Origin: Chromatocurvus sp046260765
Lineage (GTDB): Bacteria > Pseudomonadota > Gammaproteobacteria > Pseudomonadales > Halieaceae
DNA: 64,000 bases
Reading direction: 5' to 3'
Assembly: GCA_046260765.1 (NCBI GenBank)
Contig: JBHEOO010000009.1
Coordinates: 1-64,000 of the forward strand
Positions 1 through 8,687 of the stretch are shown in pieces. The stretch's first letter is position 1; every line of letters starts with the position of its first letter. The notes under the pieces were generated by a model. It saw only the letters and a list, made by a program, of their open reading frames with translations. It searched no databases and was not told the DNA's origin. Made by a program: the position numbers and the translations under genes.

Positions 1-454
1 GAGCGGAGCCGGTCCGGATAAACACCTTGTCAATGATCCGCCATTGCCCGCCCAGCTTCGCAAGGGTCAGAAAGTCGACGTAAGCGCCATCGAAGTCAAA
101 CACCACGCGTGCAACCTGTCCACCGGCCATGTCGACTGACAGAATCTCGCCGCTGCGCTCGGCGACCTCTGCACGCATCCAGCGTTCTTTGACGTCCGCT
201 ATCGGCTCCACCACCAACGAGCCCGACTCATCCACGCTCTTGAGCGCCGCACTGGCGTCGAATGCCCGCTCGAGTCGCTCCCGATCGACAGTGTTGATGC
301 CATCGAAATAGTCGAACACTGTGTCGCGTATCGCGCTGAGGTCGTCATCGGCCGTCGCGGAAACGGCTGCGGCCATGCACACACCGAGCAACAGCAATCG
401 CAGCATGCCTGAGAATGCGCGACTCGCCGGCCAAAAGGTCACTGATTCCTGCAT
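1..454 (-). CDS. Secreted NTF2-like (lumazine-binding-like) protein, 3' end outside window
   Basis: This is a leftward reading frame that starts with ATG at 454-452 and stays open to the window edge, so the C-terminus is missing; about 151 codons are visible. A good ribosome site (GAGGAG) lies six bases before the start. Residues 17-37 form a signal peptide ending in an Ala-rich cleavage region. The rest, with DYFDGINTVDRERLERAF and a later GQWRIIDKVF, resembles the NTF2-like/SnoaL fold of the 'putative lumazine-binding' family. These are small secreted alpha+beta barrels, mostly without a proven function. No partner gene is visible. The family call rests on pattern recognition only. Confidence 0.7.
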   Translation of the reverse strand, partial: MQESVTFWPASRAFSGMLRLLLLGVCMAAAVSATADDDLSAIRDTVFDYFDGINTVDRERLERAFDASAALKSVDESGSLVVEPIADVKERWMRAEVAERSGEILSVDMAGGQVARVVFDFDGAYVDFLTLAKLGGQWRIIDKVFIRTGSA

Positions 455-799
455 GAAGAACTCCTCATCAATTTCCAGGTTCAATTTTTTACCAATAGAC
501 AATACAGCTTCTCCAGGCGTTCGCTGTACGTTACCACGGCGAGAGTGCCCTTGAGTGTCGTGAATGCGGGACAGCGATTCCGGAGGCTCGACGAAAAGCC
601 GTGCCAGGGGTGCAGCTGTGCGTGCAATGCCAGCAGAGCAGTGACGAAGACCAGGAGCTATTCGCTGGCTACAACCGAAGAGGCAGCAAGGACAGCCAGC
701 TGCGCTAAGTAAAAGTGCCAGCCGGCCGCATTGACGTCAGACGCAGGCCCAGCCAGACTTTAGCGAAAAGCGTACGATCTCGCTGAAAAGAGGCTTCAC
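455..799. other. Intergenic region of 345 bp between divergent genes
   Basis: This stretch separates the leftward NTF2-like gene from the rightward dipeptidyl peptidase. The first 60 bases are AT-rich and probably hold the leftward promoter, but I could not pick out a convincing -35/-10 pair. The last 15 bases hold the AGAGG ribosome site for the peptidase. Short frames at 560-720 have no recognisable homology and look like chance. No hairpin with a T-tract or clear repeat was seen. Confidence 0.4.
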
Positions 800-3100
800 A
801 TGCATCTGCCATCCCTTGTGTTTTTCATGATTCTTGCGTCCCTCGGAGCAAATGTCCTGACATCGACAGCCGCCGAAAACGCGCAGCAAGTGAACGCCAA
901 ACTCACCAACGAGGCGCTATTCAACACAGAGGACTACGAGGCGAAAAAGCCGGGGGCCACCCGGTGGCTGACGGCGGAAAACGCCTATACCGCGCTGGAG
1001 CCTGCTCCCGGATACGAGGGGCGCGAGGCCGAGGTCGATGAAAACGGCGAGGAGATATCGCCACCTCACGAGATTGTCGCCTACGATCTGGACACGCTGG
1101 AGCGCAGGGTGCTGGTCACGTCAAAGCAGCTCACACCGGACGGCCAGGATGCCCCGCTGGCGGTCGACGACTACGCCTGGTCTGATGACCGGCGCCATCT
1201 GCTGATATACACCAACAGTCAGCAGGTATGGCGGGTGAAAAGCCGCGGTGACTATTGGGTGCTGAATGTCGACACCGGCGACCTCAAGCAGCTTGGCGGG
1301 CCGGATGCAGCGCCGTCATCGCTACAGTTTGCGAAATTCTCCCCGGATGGTCTGGCGGTAGCCTATGTGCGCGATGCGGATATCTACCTCGAGAGAGTCG
1401 ATGGCGATATCAAAAAGCTCACAGAGCGCGCATCCGACGCCATCATCAACGGCATCATGAGCTGGGCCTACGAAGAGGAATTCAGCATTCGCGACGGCTT
1501 CCGCTGGAGCCCTGACGGTGCGCGCATCGCCTTCTGGCAGTTTGATACGTCCGGCGTGCGCGATTTCCTCATCATCGACAACACCTCAGAGCTGTACCCC
1601 ACCATCACGCACATTCCCTACCCGAAGGTGGGCGAAACAGTCTCCGCCGCCCGCATCGGCGTGGTATCGATTGACGGTGGCGAACCTGTCTGGGTGGAAC
1701 CGCCGGGCGACCCGCGGCAGAACTACATTCCGCGCATGCAGTGGGCCGCCTCAAGCGACGCCGTGCTCCTGCAGCAGGTCAACCGCCGCCAGAACCGCAA
1801 CCAGTTCTATTATGCCGATGCCGCCGACGGATCGCTGACCCCCGTGCTGGTGGACGAGGAAGCCACGCATCTTGACGACTTCCACGATGTCGAATGGCTC
1901 AAGGACGGGGAGTTTTTTACGCTCATCAGCGAGCGCGACGGCTGGCGACACATCTACCGGGTGTCCCGCGACGGCAGTTCACTGGTCGACCTGACGCCCG
2001 GTAAGTTCGACGTCGCTGAGCTGGTGGCCGTAAACGAGCCAGGCAATGCGCTGTACTTTACGGCCTCGCCCCTTGATTCAGCGTCACGCTACCTGTTCAG
2101 GACGACGCTTGACGGCAGGGGCGAAGCGACGCGCGTCACACCGCAATCGTTTGCCGGCGACAACGCTTACGACATCGCTGATGACGGGCAGCACGCCATT
2201 CACACGCATTCCCGTCTGCTGCAGCCGCCGCAGTACCGCCTGGTCTCTCTGCCAGGGCACGCTGAACGCCGGATGCTGGAGGACAACAGCGCGCTGCTGG
2301 AGCGGCTCTCGGCCTTGCCAGGCAACGATCCCGAATTTTTCAGCGTCGACACGCGAGACGACCTGGCAATGGACGGCTTCATGCTGCGTCCAGCGGACTT
2401 TGACAGCACCCGCTCGTATCCGCTGCTGGTGTACGTCTACGGCGAGCCGGCAGCCCAGACTGTTCGCGACCGCTGGGTTGGCGATCGCAATCTCTGGCAC
2501 CTGCTGATGGCCCAGCGTGGGTATGTGGTCGCCTCCATCGACAACCGGGGCACGCCAGCACTCAAGGGACGTGACTGGCGCAAGTCGGTTTATGGCGGCA
2601 TTGGCATTTCTGCCTCGCGCGACCAGTATGACGGCCTGCAGGCTCTGCTTGCCCGGCATGCGTACCTGGATGCCGAAAGGGTCGGAATCTGGGGCCATTC
2701 TGGCGGCGGATCGATGACGCTCAATATGCTGTTCCGCTATCCTGAGGCCTACAGCGTCGGCATATCCCGGGCGCCGGTGAGCGACCAGCGGCTGTATGAT
2801 GCGATATATCAGGAGCGCTATTCAGGCCTGCTTGAGGAGCACGCGGAGGGCTACGTCCAGGGCTCACCCATTACCCATGCCGCAGGCCTCCAAGGCAAGC
2901 TGCTGCTGATTCACGGCACCGGCGATGACAATGTGCATTACCAGAGCGCCGAGCGACTGATCGATGAACTGGTGCGGCTGAACAAGCCTTTCGACTTTAT
3001 GGCCTACCCGAACCGTCGGCACGCGCTCACGCTCGGTGATGGCACTGAACTGCATCTGTACTCGATGATGACGCGGTATTTTGAGGAGCATCTGAAATAG
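800..3100 (+). CDS. Dipeptidyl-peptidase IV family serine peptidase (S9B)
   Basis: This is a secreted prolyl peptidase that should remove Xaa-Pro dipeptides from the N-terminus of peptides in the periplasm. Residues 1-25 are a signal peptide. A beta-propeller (DPPIV_N) fills roughly residues 110-480 and includes WAYEEEF near residue 221, whose glutamates bind the free amino terminus in this family. The alpha/beta hydrolase domain has the catalytic triad Ser634 (GHSGGG), Asp709 (GTGDDNVH) and His741 (NRRHAL). The length of 766 residues is normal. AGAGG lies seven bases before the ATG. It stands alone and converges on the toxin-antitoxin pair. The substrate range (DPP IV or prolyl tripeptidyl peptidase) cannot be settled from sequence alone. 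Confidence 0.93.
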   Translation: MHLPSLVFFMILASLGANVLTSTAAENAQQVNAKLTNEALFNTEDYEAKKPGATRWLTAENAYTALEPAPGYEGREAEVDENGEEISPPHEIVAYDLDTLERRVLVTSKQLTPDGQDAPLAVDDYAWSDDRRHLLIYTNSQQVWRVKSRGDYWVLNVDTGDLKQLGGPDAAPSSLQFAKFSPDGLAVAYVRDADIYLERVDGDIKKLTERASDAIINGIMSWAYEEEFSIRDGFRWSPDGARIAFWQFDTSGVRDFLIIDNTSELYPTITHIPYPKVGETVSAARIGVVSIDGGEPVWVEPPGDPRQNYIPRMQWAASSDAVLLQQVNRRQNRNQFYYADAADGSLTPVLVDEEATHLDDFHDVEWLKDGEFFTLISERDGWRHIYRVSRDGSSLVDLTPGKFDVAELVAVNEPGNALYFTASPLDSASRYLFRTTLDGRGEATRVTPQSFAGDNAYDIADDGQHAIHTHSRLLQPPQYRLVSLPGHAERRMLEDNSALLERLSALPGNDPEFFSVDTRDDLAMDGFMLRPADFDSTRSYPLLVYVYGEPAAQTVRDRWVGDRNLWHLLMAQRGYVVASIDNRGTPALKGRDWRKSVYGGIGISASRDQYDGLQALLARHAYLDAERVGIWGHSGGGSMTLNMLFRYPEAYSVGISRAPVSDQRLYDAIYQERYSGLLEEHAEGYVQGSPITHAAGLQGKLLLIHGTGDDNVHYQSAERLIDELVRLNKPFDFMAYPNRRHALTLGDGTELHLYSMMTRYFEEHLK

Positions 3101-3116
3101 GCCTTTTAACCCGGCC

Positions 3117-3842
3117 TCAAGGATCGTCGTTCTTGTCAACAAGCAGGCGCCTGAGGCGACGGACCTTTTGCCAGAGGACCGCCCTAGGAACCTCAACAGA
3201 CATGGCTTGCATACAACGGCCCAATAACCCTGACTGGTCTTCAAGCCTGTCAATCGCCTTACCCAGGTCTTTCAAAATCGAGCTGCCGTAGGCTCTCTCA
3301 GCCTTGGCAACCGCCTGGCGAAGCAGCGGTATCGGTGCTTGCATCATGGCGAGATCGATAAGATCACGGCTGAAGACACTGGCGTCTATCCAACGGTCTG
3401 AGTTAGCCAATAGCTTGGACGTGGCCATATCAAGTCGCGTCAAGGTGGGAACGCCACAGAGCCTGTCCTGGGGGCCGGGACTGTCAAGTTCGATTCGCCC
3501 CTCAAGCACGATTTCAAATTTGACCTGCTCGCCGGCTACGTTGACTGCGGTGCGAATACCGTACTGATCTGCACAAACAGGCTGCGCGATGGAGAATAAT
3601 GTGGTGTCGCCTCGTAGCAAAGCCGACAGGTCACCGGAGGAACGGACCAACTGCCGAAGACTGCGATAGCACGCCAGATCGGATACCAGAAAATCCACAT
3701 CGACAGACTCCCGGTACTCCCCATAGCGAAGGGTTATCAAAGTGCCACCACCGAAAAAGCACTGATGTTCCAGCAAAAAATCGCCATCCAATGCACAAAG
3801 CAGGTGCGCAATGTGCTGATGATGATGCCGCTTAAAGACCAT
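3117..3842 (-). CDS. AbiEii/AbiGii-type nucleotidyltransferase, probable toxin
   Basis: This is a putative nucleotidyltransferase of the AbiEii/AbiGii toxin family. The N-terminal FFGGGTLITLRYGEYRES leads into VDVDFLVSD, matching the family's G[GS]-x(n)-DxD nucleotide- and metal-binding signature. Further on, TRLDMATSKLLANSDR resembles the conserved helix of AbiEii-like proteins. It is the second gene of a two-gene unit: its likely ATG at 3842 lies inside the last codons of the XRE gene, an 11-bp overlap. An in-frame GTG at 3851 and ATG at 3875 are alternatives. In characterised relatives (AbiEii, MenT) the enzyme stops growth, for MenT by nucleotide transfer to tRNA. Activity and target here are inference. 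The length is 241 residues. Confidence 0.8.
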   Translation of the reverse strand: MVFKRHHHQHIAHLLCALDGDFLLEHQCFFGGGTLITLRYGEYRESVDVDFLVSDLACYRSLRQLVRSSGDLSALLRGDTTLFSIAQPVCADQYGIRTAVNVAGEQVKFEIVLEGRIELDSPGPQDRLCGVPTLTRLDMATSKLLANSDRWIDASVFSRDLIDLAMMQAPIPLLRQAVAKAERAYGSSILKDLGKAIDRLEDQSGLLGRCMQAMSVEVPRAVLWQKVRRLRRLLVDKNDDP

Positions 3843-4317
3843 CGCCGTCACTGAACAGGTCACGAAGCATTCCAATCAAATGGCGCTCTGAGGGCTCCAG
3901 CGCAGCGATATCCACGTGACGCCAATTGCGCTGATAAAAACTCCAGGCTTCCCTGGGTGTCAATGCATTGACCCCGTGCACCTGCCAGGCCAGGCGCTTC
4001 AGCTGAGGGAAATCAGATACCTGTATCTGCAAGGGCAACAGGTCCTGCTCCTCCCCGACCTGCGTCGGACCGCTTCCGTTGCCAGCCGCCTCGACCAGCG
4101 GAAAATCGAGCACCTCCAGCGCCGACAGATAGGCGCCCAATGTAACCGAAAGCTCGCCGTGCTCTATGCGATGCCAGGTGGCTCTGGACATGCCAGCAGA
4201 TTCCGCGGCGGCAGTAGCAGAAACGCCCAGCACCTTGCGCCGGTCGCGAATGCGCCGACCCAGAGATTCCGCTTCAGAAATGACGATCGGGCTTTTTGCG
4301 GGAGATCTGGATGGCAT
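3832..4317 (-). CDS. XRE-family helix-turn-helix protein, probable antitoxin/repressor
   Basis: This 161-residue protein has a Cro/CI-type helix-turn-helix at about residues 18-70 (GRRIRDRRKVLGVSA, then AAAESAGMSRATWHRIEHG). A separate C-terminal domain (residues 105-160) ends in LIGMLRDLFSDGD. It precedes and overlaps the nucleotidyltransferase, the usual order for antitoxin then toxin. Upstream are three 15-bp repeats (4349-4403) that are good candidates for its operator, so the pair is probably autoregulated. The classic AbiEi antitoxin has a winged helix, so this is the XRE-type version of the module. Its role as antitoxin is inferred from context. Confidence 0.82.
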   Translation of the reverse strand: MPSRSPAKSPIVISEAESLGRRIRDRRKVLGVSATAAAESAGMSRATWHRIEHGELSVTLGAYLSALEVLDFPLVEAAGNGSGPTQVGEEQDLLPLQIQVSDFPQLKRLAWQVHGVNALTPREAWSFYQRNWRHVDIAALEPSERHLIGMLRDLFSDGDGL

Positions 4318-4348
4318 AGGGCTTCACATAAGCAATAGGTGTCTCTCA

Positions 4349-4403
4349 TTTTGATCATAATGGATATTTTGTCAATAATGGAAGACGATTTTTATCATTA
4401 TGG
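4349..4403 (-). promoter_or_regulatory. Three operator-like direct repeats and promoter of the XRE/nucleotidyltransferase pair
   Basis: Three similar 15-mers lie in an unusually AT-rich patch: TTTTGATCATAATGG (4349-4363), TTTTGTCAATAATGG (4367-4381) and TTTTTATCATTATGG (4389-4403), with starts 18 and 22 bp apart. Read leftward, the middle copy contains TTGACA, a perfect -35, followed after 16 bp by CAAAAT as a possible -10. A repressor bound to the copies would cover this promoter. The third copy overlaps the stop codon of the methyltransferase gene. Confidence 0.6.
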
Positions 4404-5273
4404 GCGTTGCTGGCAAGCTTGATCCGGGCTTCCCTCAGTCTCGAGATCAGTTGCGTCGCTACGGTTCGCCCGAAAAGGCCTGCGCTCAGGCGCCTCAGAA
4501 CCTGGAGCCTGACGCCACAGGACGCCGCTCAGACTGTCACCGTGAACACGAGCGCTGGCCCGGTAACGCGCGCCCTCGGGGTCCTCGCCCATCCACGTCA
4601 GTTGGCTGCCACGCAGCTGGCCCTGCCCGGTCGCCAGGGCACCGCCCTGCCAACGCAGGCTGATCTCGAGCTGCTGAAAACGCTGAGAAATGCGGATGAC
4701 GTCGTTCGATGCGTCGAGCTGCCACTGCCCGCCGGCCCGATCGGGGACCACCCAGAGGAGCAGGCCGCCGCTGGTTCGACCGGGCACGTGTGCATCAGCT
4801 GACCACTCGCCCATGGTAAAAGTATTGGAGACCACGCGCGTGCCGGGCTGCAATTCACACAGAAGACGCGGCCGCAGCTGCAGGTTCACCTCCGGCATCA
4901 GGTACAGGGTCACAACGCTGGCCTCGGCAATGGATGCCGTGAAGACATTGCCCACCACGAACTGCGCGCGCGCATCGACACCGGCGTCTGTGGCACGCTG
5001 ACGTGCCAGCGCCACCAGATCGCCATCGATTTCGATACCGATACTCAGGGCTCCGCGCTCGGCCGCAGCAATCGGAATACGTCCGTCACCGGAGCCCAGG
5101 TCGATCAGAAAATCACCGGGCACGACCCCCGCCAGATCCAGCATGCGCTGCACGTCTTCACGGGTGGTGACGACATAGGGAGCGACCGCATCGTCTGCAG
5201 ACGCGCCCACTGGCGGCAGAGCCACAACAGAACCTATCCCAGCGACAAGTCCGCACATCAGGATACTGCGCAT
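4398..5273 (-). CDS. Class I SAM-dependent methyltransferase with a signal peptide
   Basis: This is a Rossmann-fold methyltransferase: motif I is DLGSGDGRIPIAAAERGA (about residues 57-74), the acidic SAM-ribose residue lies in IGIEID, and the later LYLMPEVNLQLRP plus LQPGTRVVSNTF resemble the FAM173/ATPSCKMT-like lysine methyltransferase group. About 110 further residues, beta-rich with many Gln and Trp, follow the catalytic part. The N-terminus is hydrophobic and ends in VGASA/DD, a convincing signal peptide, and GGGA seven bases before the ATG supports this start. An exported enzyme is puzzling because SAM is not known in the periplasm. The substrate is unknown. The gene runs toward the toxin-antitoxin pair. 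Confidence 0.75.
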   Translation of the reverse strand: MRSILMCGLVAGIGSVVALPPVGASADDAVAPYVVTTREDVQRMLDLAGVVPGDFLIDLGSGDGRIPIAAAERGALSIGIEIDGDLVALARQRATDAGVDARAQFVVGNVFTASIAEASVVTLYLMPEVNLQLRPRLLCELQPGTRVVSNTFTMGEWSADAHVPGRTSGGLLLWVVPDRAGGQWQLDASNDVIRISQRFQQLEISLRWQGGALATGQGQLRGSQLTWMGEDPEGARYRASARVHGDSLSGVLWRQAPGSEAPERRPFRANRSDATDLETEGSPDQACQQRP

Positions 5274-5302
5274 CTTTCGATCCCGTCCTCAGTTATCGTC
5301 GT

Positions 5303-5779
5303 TTACCTATCGTCGTTCACCACAGCGTAGGCGGCAGACCGGTTCAGCACCACAGGCTCGGTCGGCGCGCCCCACTGGCAATTCGCACGCAGCAGATCGT
5401 TGATGATCGTGCCCAGATCGCTGTAGGCACGGTTTTGCCTCGCTTCCCGCAGCGCATCGACACGGGTGCCTGGGCTGCCCGATTCCCAGGTGACCGAGCC
5501 GGTGAGCAGAACAAAGGCCTTCTGCGTGAGTACCGCGCCCTCAATGCCGATATTGCGTGGCTCAATGCTGCGGAATGTCAGCAGATCGTGCGCGGAAAGC
5601 CAGATCAGCGTTTCAAAGCAGGCCTGCGACTTGCGATCCGGGAGCCCTGTCATATCCCACTGTATGGGACCGATCAGGTCTTCTACCAGCAGCAGGTGGC
5701 GAACGGGAAAAACCGTATAGAGCTGGCACAGCACCTCGGACGTGACGTAATGGAAATCATCGATATTCGCAGCTGTCAT
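5303..5779 (-). CDS. Uncharacterised protein, winged-helix-like, 158 aa
   Basis: I recognise no named family. The likely start is MTAANIDDF at 5779; a longer in-frame start at 5893 would add an Arg-rich stretch that looks non-coding. The pattern 'LCQLYTVFPV...VEDLIG...CFETLIWLSAHDLLTFRS...GAVLTQKAFVLLTG' resembles small winged-helix proteins in which a helix pair is followed by a beta wing ending in GAVLT-K. The C-terminal 45 residues could be a separate small helix. It lies between hrpB and the methyltransferase on the same strand, but no shared function follows from this. Confidence 0.6.
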   Translation of the reverse strand: MTAANIDDFHYVTSEVLCQLYTVFPVRHLLLVEDLIGPIQWDMTGLPDRKSQACFETLIWLSAHDLLTFRSIEPRNIGIEGAVLTQKAFVLLTGSVTWESGSPGTRVDALREARQNRAYSDLGTIINDLLRANCQWGAPTEPVVLNRSAAYAVVNDDR

Positions 5780-5896
5780 GGGCCGATTCTTTCTGTTGGA
5801 GAATGTCAGCAAAACTGAAACCTTGCCCGGCGGCAGCAGCAACGATACACGGTGCACGGCTGCCGGGCCACGGCGTGCCCGCCACCGGCGCATCCA

Positions 5897-8416
5897 TTAC
5901 CGGGAAAGCCGCTTTTTGGTGTACGCCGTGGCGACAGCCTGCAGCGGGTCATCGGGCCACGGATGTTTCGGGTACCGACCCTTCATTTCATTCCTGACCG
6001 CCGAATAGCCATCGTTCCAGAAGCTGACGAGATCCTGGGTGATCTGCAGCGGCCTCCCCGCCGGGGAGAGAAGATGCACAACGAGACGCAATCGCCCTTC
6101 GGCCAGCGTAGGTGTTTCACGGGCACCGAACATTTCCTGCAGCTTCACTGGCAGCACCGGCGGCTGCTGTGAATAATCGAGCTTCACGCGGGATCCCGAC
6201 GGCACCTCGTAGCGTTCCGGCAGCCAGCGCTCGAGCTGCTGCTGTTGTGCGAAGCTCAGGCGGGCCTGCAATGCACCGAGCAGGTCGAGCTTCTTCAGGT
6301 CGGTCAGTTTTTTCACCGGTGCAAGGTATAACGCGAGCCATTCGCCGACAGAGTCACACAGCGTGCGTCGGTCAAAAGCCGGCCAGTCCGGGAGCAGCGA
6401 TGCCATGAGGGCGGCGCGGGCGCGGTAGTTCTCTGCCTCGTTCGTCCAGGGGAGATTGTCGAGGCCCGCCTCGGCAATCAGTGCCAGCAGACCGTCAATG
6501 CGCTGATCATCCGCGATGTCGCGCAGCTTTTCGCTCTCCAGAAGCAGCGCGCCAATGCGTCGCTGCCGCTCGGCGATGAACAGGCCGCTCTGGCGATCCC
6601 AGGCGACATGGGTCTGCTCCTGCAGCAGCGATGCCAACTGTTTCGAAAACAGGCGCACGTCCAGTGGCGCCGCGGCGCGAATCGTGTCACTGCGACCGCC
6701 CGACATGCCGCTGACCTCCGCCACCGCCAGCCACTTTTCCCGCTGCAGCAGCGACGCGGGTTCGAAGCGGGCGCTGCGACCGTTGCTGAGCTGGAATCCG
6801 CCGCTGTGTCGCCGTCGCGCAATGCGATCCGGGTAGGCGCAGGCCAGAAGGTAACCGGTGACCTGTGCCTCATCGGGTCGCGCGAACGCGACAACGTCGC
6901 CACCTGGGAGCTGCCGGCGCAGTTGCCCAGCGACCTCGCGCGCGCGCTCGACCCAGGACTTCAGCCGCCCCGGGGGCGACGCCCTGCCGTCCAGCAGATC
7001 CAGCCAGCTTTGCAGGTCCGCAGACTCTCCCTGTCTTGGCAGGCCCTCGGAAAGCGCTGCAGCGATCAGGCTGGCACTGCGAGCCGCGGCGATATCCCGG
7101 CCAGCTAGCAACAGGTGCGCCAGGCGCGGATGCACAGCGAGCCCTGCCATGGCGTCACCGTGGGCCGTCATTCGCCAAGTTCCAGGCTCACCTTCGATCG
7201 CACCGAGGGCTGCCAATAGATCGACCGCCTGAGAAAAAGCTCCGGCCGGCGGTGGCGTCAACCAGCTGAGTTCGCTCGGATCGTAAATACCGAAGGCGAA
7301 CAGCTGCAGCACCAGCGGCGCCAGATCCGCCACCTCGATGCCGGCACTTCGCTCCCGACTCAGCTGCGCCTGCTGGGACTCACTCCAAAGCCGGTAACAG
7401 AAGCCAGGGCGCAGTCGACCCGCGCGCCCGCTGCGCTGCACCGCAGACGCCTGGGAAATCAGCTGGGTGTGCAGGCGACTCATACCGCTGCCCGGGTCGA
7501 AACGCGCCTGGCGCTCCAGCCCGGCATCCACCACCACGTCAACACCATCAATGGTCAGGCTGGTTTCCGCCACGTTGGTGGCCAGCACCACCTTGCGTGT
7601 GCCCTCGGGACAGGGCGCGATGGCGCGACGCTGCGCTGCCATCTCCAGATCGCCATACAGCGCATGCACGCTGGTGCCCGGAGGCGGTGAGAAGCGCGCC
7701 GCAACGCGGTGGATCTCGCCGCGCCCGGGAAGAAAGGCCAGCACGCTGCTCGTCGGGTGCTCGCGGCAGGCTTTCTCCAATGCCGCGACCATGGCATCCA
7801 CTACAGATTCCCGCGGCCTGCGCGGCGGCCCATAGCCCAGCGTGACCGGATACTGGCGACCCTCACAGCGTATCCTCGGGGCATCGAGATAGCGCTCCAG
7901 AGACGCATCACCCAGCGTCGCGGACATCACGATGATTCGAGCGGCGTCGGCTACCCTGAATGTGGCACGGCCGTGAAGCGCCAGGGCGAGGCCGAGGTCG
8001 GCATCGACCGAGCGCTCGTGAAATTCATCGAAGATCAGCAGTCCCACGCTCTCCAGTGCCGGATCCTCCTGCAGGATGCGCAACAGGATACCCTCGGTGA
8101 TTACCTCGATACGGGTGCGCGCGCTGGTTCTGCTGTCGAGGCGGATGCGATAGCCCACGGTTTCGCCCACTGCTTCACCGAGCAGCTCTGCCATGCGTGC
8201 AGCCGCACTGCGCGCCGCAAGACGCCGCGGCTGCAGGATAACGATGCGCCGGCCCGCCAGCCAGGGCTCATTCAGCAGCGCCAGGGGGACAACGGTGGTC
8301 TTGCCGGCTCCTGGCGGCGCCTCGAGCAGCAGCGTGTCATGCGCAGCGAGCGACGCTCGGATATCGCCAATGACAGCGTGTATCGGCAGTGCATCGTCTG
8401 CAGCAGAAATGTTCAT
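5897..8416 (-). CDS. hrpB: ATP-dependent helicase HrpB
   Basis: This is a DEAH/RHA-type superfamily 2 helicase. Walker A is APPGAGKTTVVP at about residues 35-46, motif II is DEFHERS (the HrpB version of DEAH), motif III is MSATL, and motif VI is QRSGRAGR. These are followed by a helicase-associated domain and the HrpB-specific C-terminal domain ending in GRYPKHPWPDDP. The length of 839 residues agrees with the family (about 810-850). I prefer the ATG at 8416 over one at 8563, because the extra 49 residues look non-coding and E. coli HrpB begins close to the Walker A motif. The cellular role is poorly defined. Confidence 0.93.
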   Translation of the reverse strand: MNISAADDALPIHAVIGDIRASLAAHDTLLLEAPPGAGKTTVVPLALLNEPWLAGRRIVILQPRRLAARSAAARMAELLGEAVGETVGYRIRLDSRTSARTRIEVITEGILLRILQEDPALESVGLLIFDEFHERSVDADLGLALALHGRATFRVADAARIIVMSATLGDASLERYLDAPRIRCEGRQYPVTLGYGPPRRPRESVVDAMVAALEKACREHPTSSVLAFLPGRGEIHRVAARFSPPPGTSVHALYGDLEMAAQRRAIAPCPEGTRKVVLATNVAETSLTIDGVDVVVDAGLERQARFDPGSGMSRLHTQLISQASAVQRSGRAGRLRPGFCYRLWSESQQAQLSRERSAGIEVADLAPLVLQLFAFGIYDPSELSWLTPPPAGAFSQAVDLLAALGAIEGEPGTWRMTAHGDAMAGLAVHPRLAHLLLAGRDIAAARSASLIAAALSEGLPRQGESADLQSWLDLLDGRASPPGRLKSWVERAREVAGQLRRQLPGGDVVAFARPDEAQVTGYLLACAYPDRIARRRHSGGFQLSNGRSARFEPASLLQREKWLAVAEVSGMSGGRSDTIRAAAPLDVRLFSKQLASLLQEQTHVAWDRQSGLFIAERQRRIGALLLESEKLRDIADDQRIDGLLALIAEAGLDNLPWTNEAENYRARAALMASLLPDWPAFDRRTLCDSVGEWLALYLAPVKKLTDLKKLDLLGALQARLSFAQQQQLERWLPERYEVPSGSRVKLDYSQQPPVLPVKLQEMFGARETPTLAEGRLRLVVHLLSPAGRPLQITQDLVSFWNDGYSAVRNEMKGRYPKHPWPDDPLQAVATAYTKKRLSR

Positions 8417-8687
8417 GGACCGGGCATCGGGATCGTGGTGCCTGCTGTGCTGTATTGCACGATAGGTGTCGCCGGCAGCATAGCAAGCGTTTACCGCGCC
8501 GGCATCCCGATTATTGACCGTTGGTGCTAGTGGGCCACTGGTGTGCATCCTTGCAACGGTCATGACCTGAACCTATCCGCAGCATGAATCAGTCGGCACC
8601 ATAGGCGCTGCCAGACTTTGTTTGTATGATGAAAACCTGGTCCGAGACAGCCGCGGCACTGACTGCCGACATTCCGGGAGAATACGC
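8417..8687 (+). promoter_or_regulatory. Divergent hrpB/pckA intergenic region with possible pckA promoter
   Basis: The two genes are transcribed away from each other, so both promoters should lie here. TATGAT at 8625-8630 is a fair -10 for pckA, about 57 bp before its ATG, but the expected -35 position (TAGGCG) is poor, which could mean an activated promoter. GGGAG seven bases before the pckA ATG is the ribosome site. No operator palindrome stands out. Confidence 0.3.

Noticed and set aside
455..799. Small Cys-rich peptide gene in the intergenic region (about 560-720)
   Set aside because: No ribosome site or similarity; composition fits chance translation of non-coding DNA.
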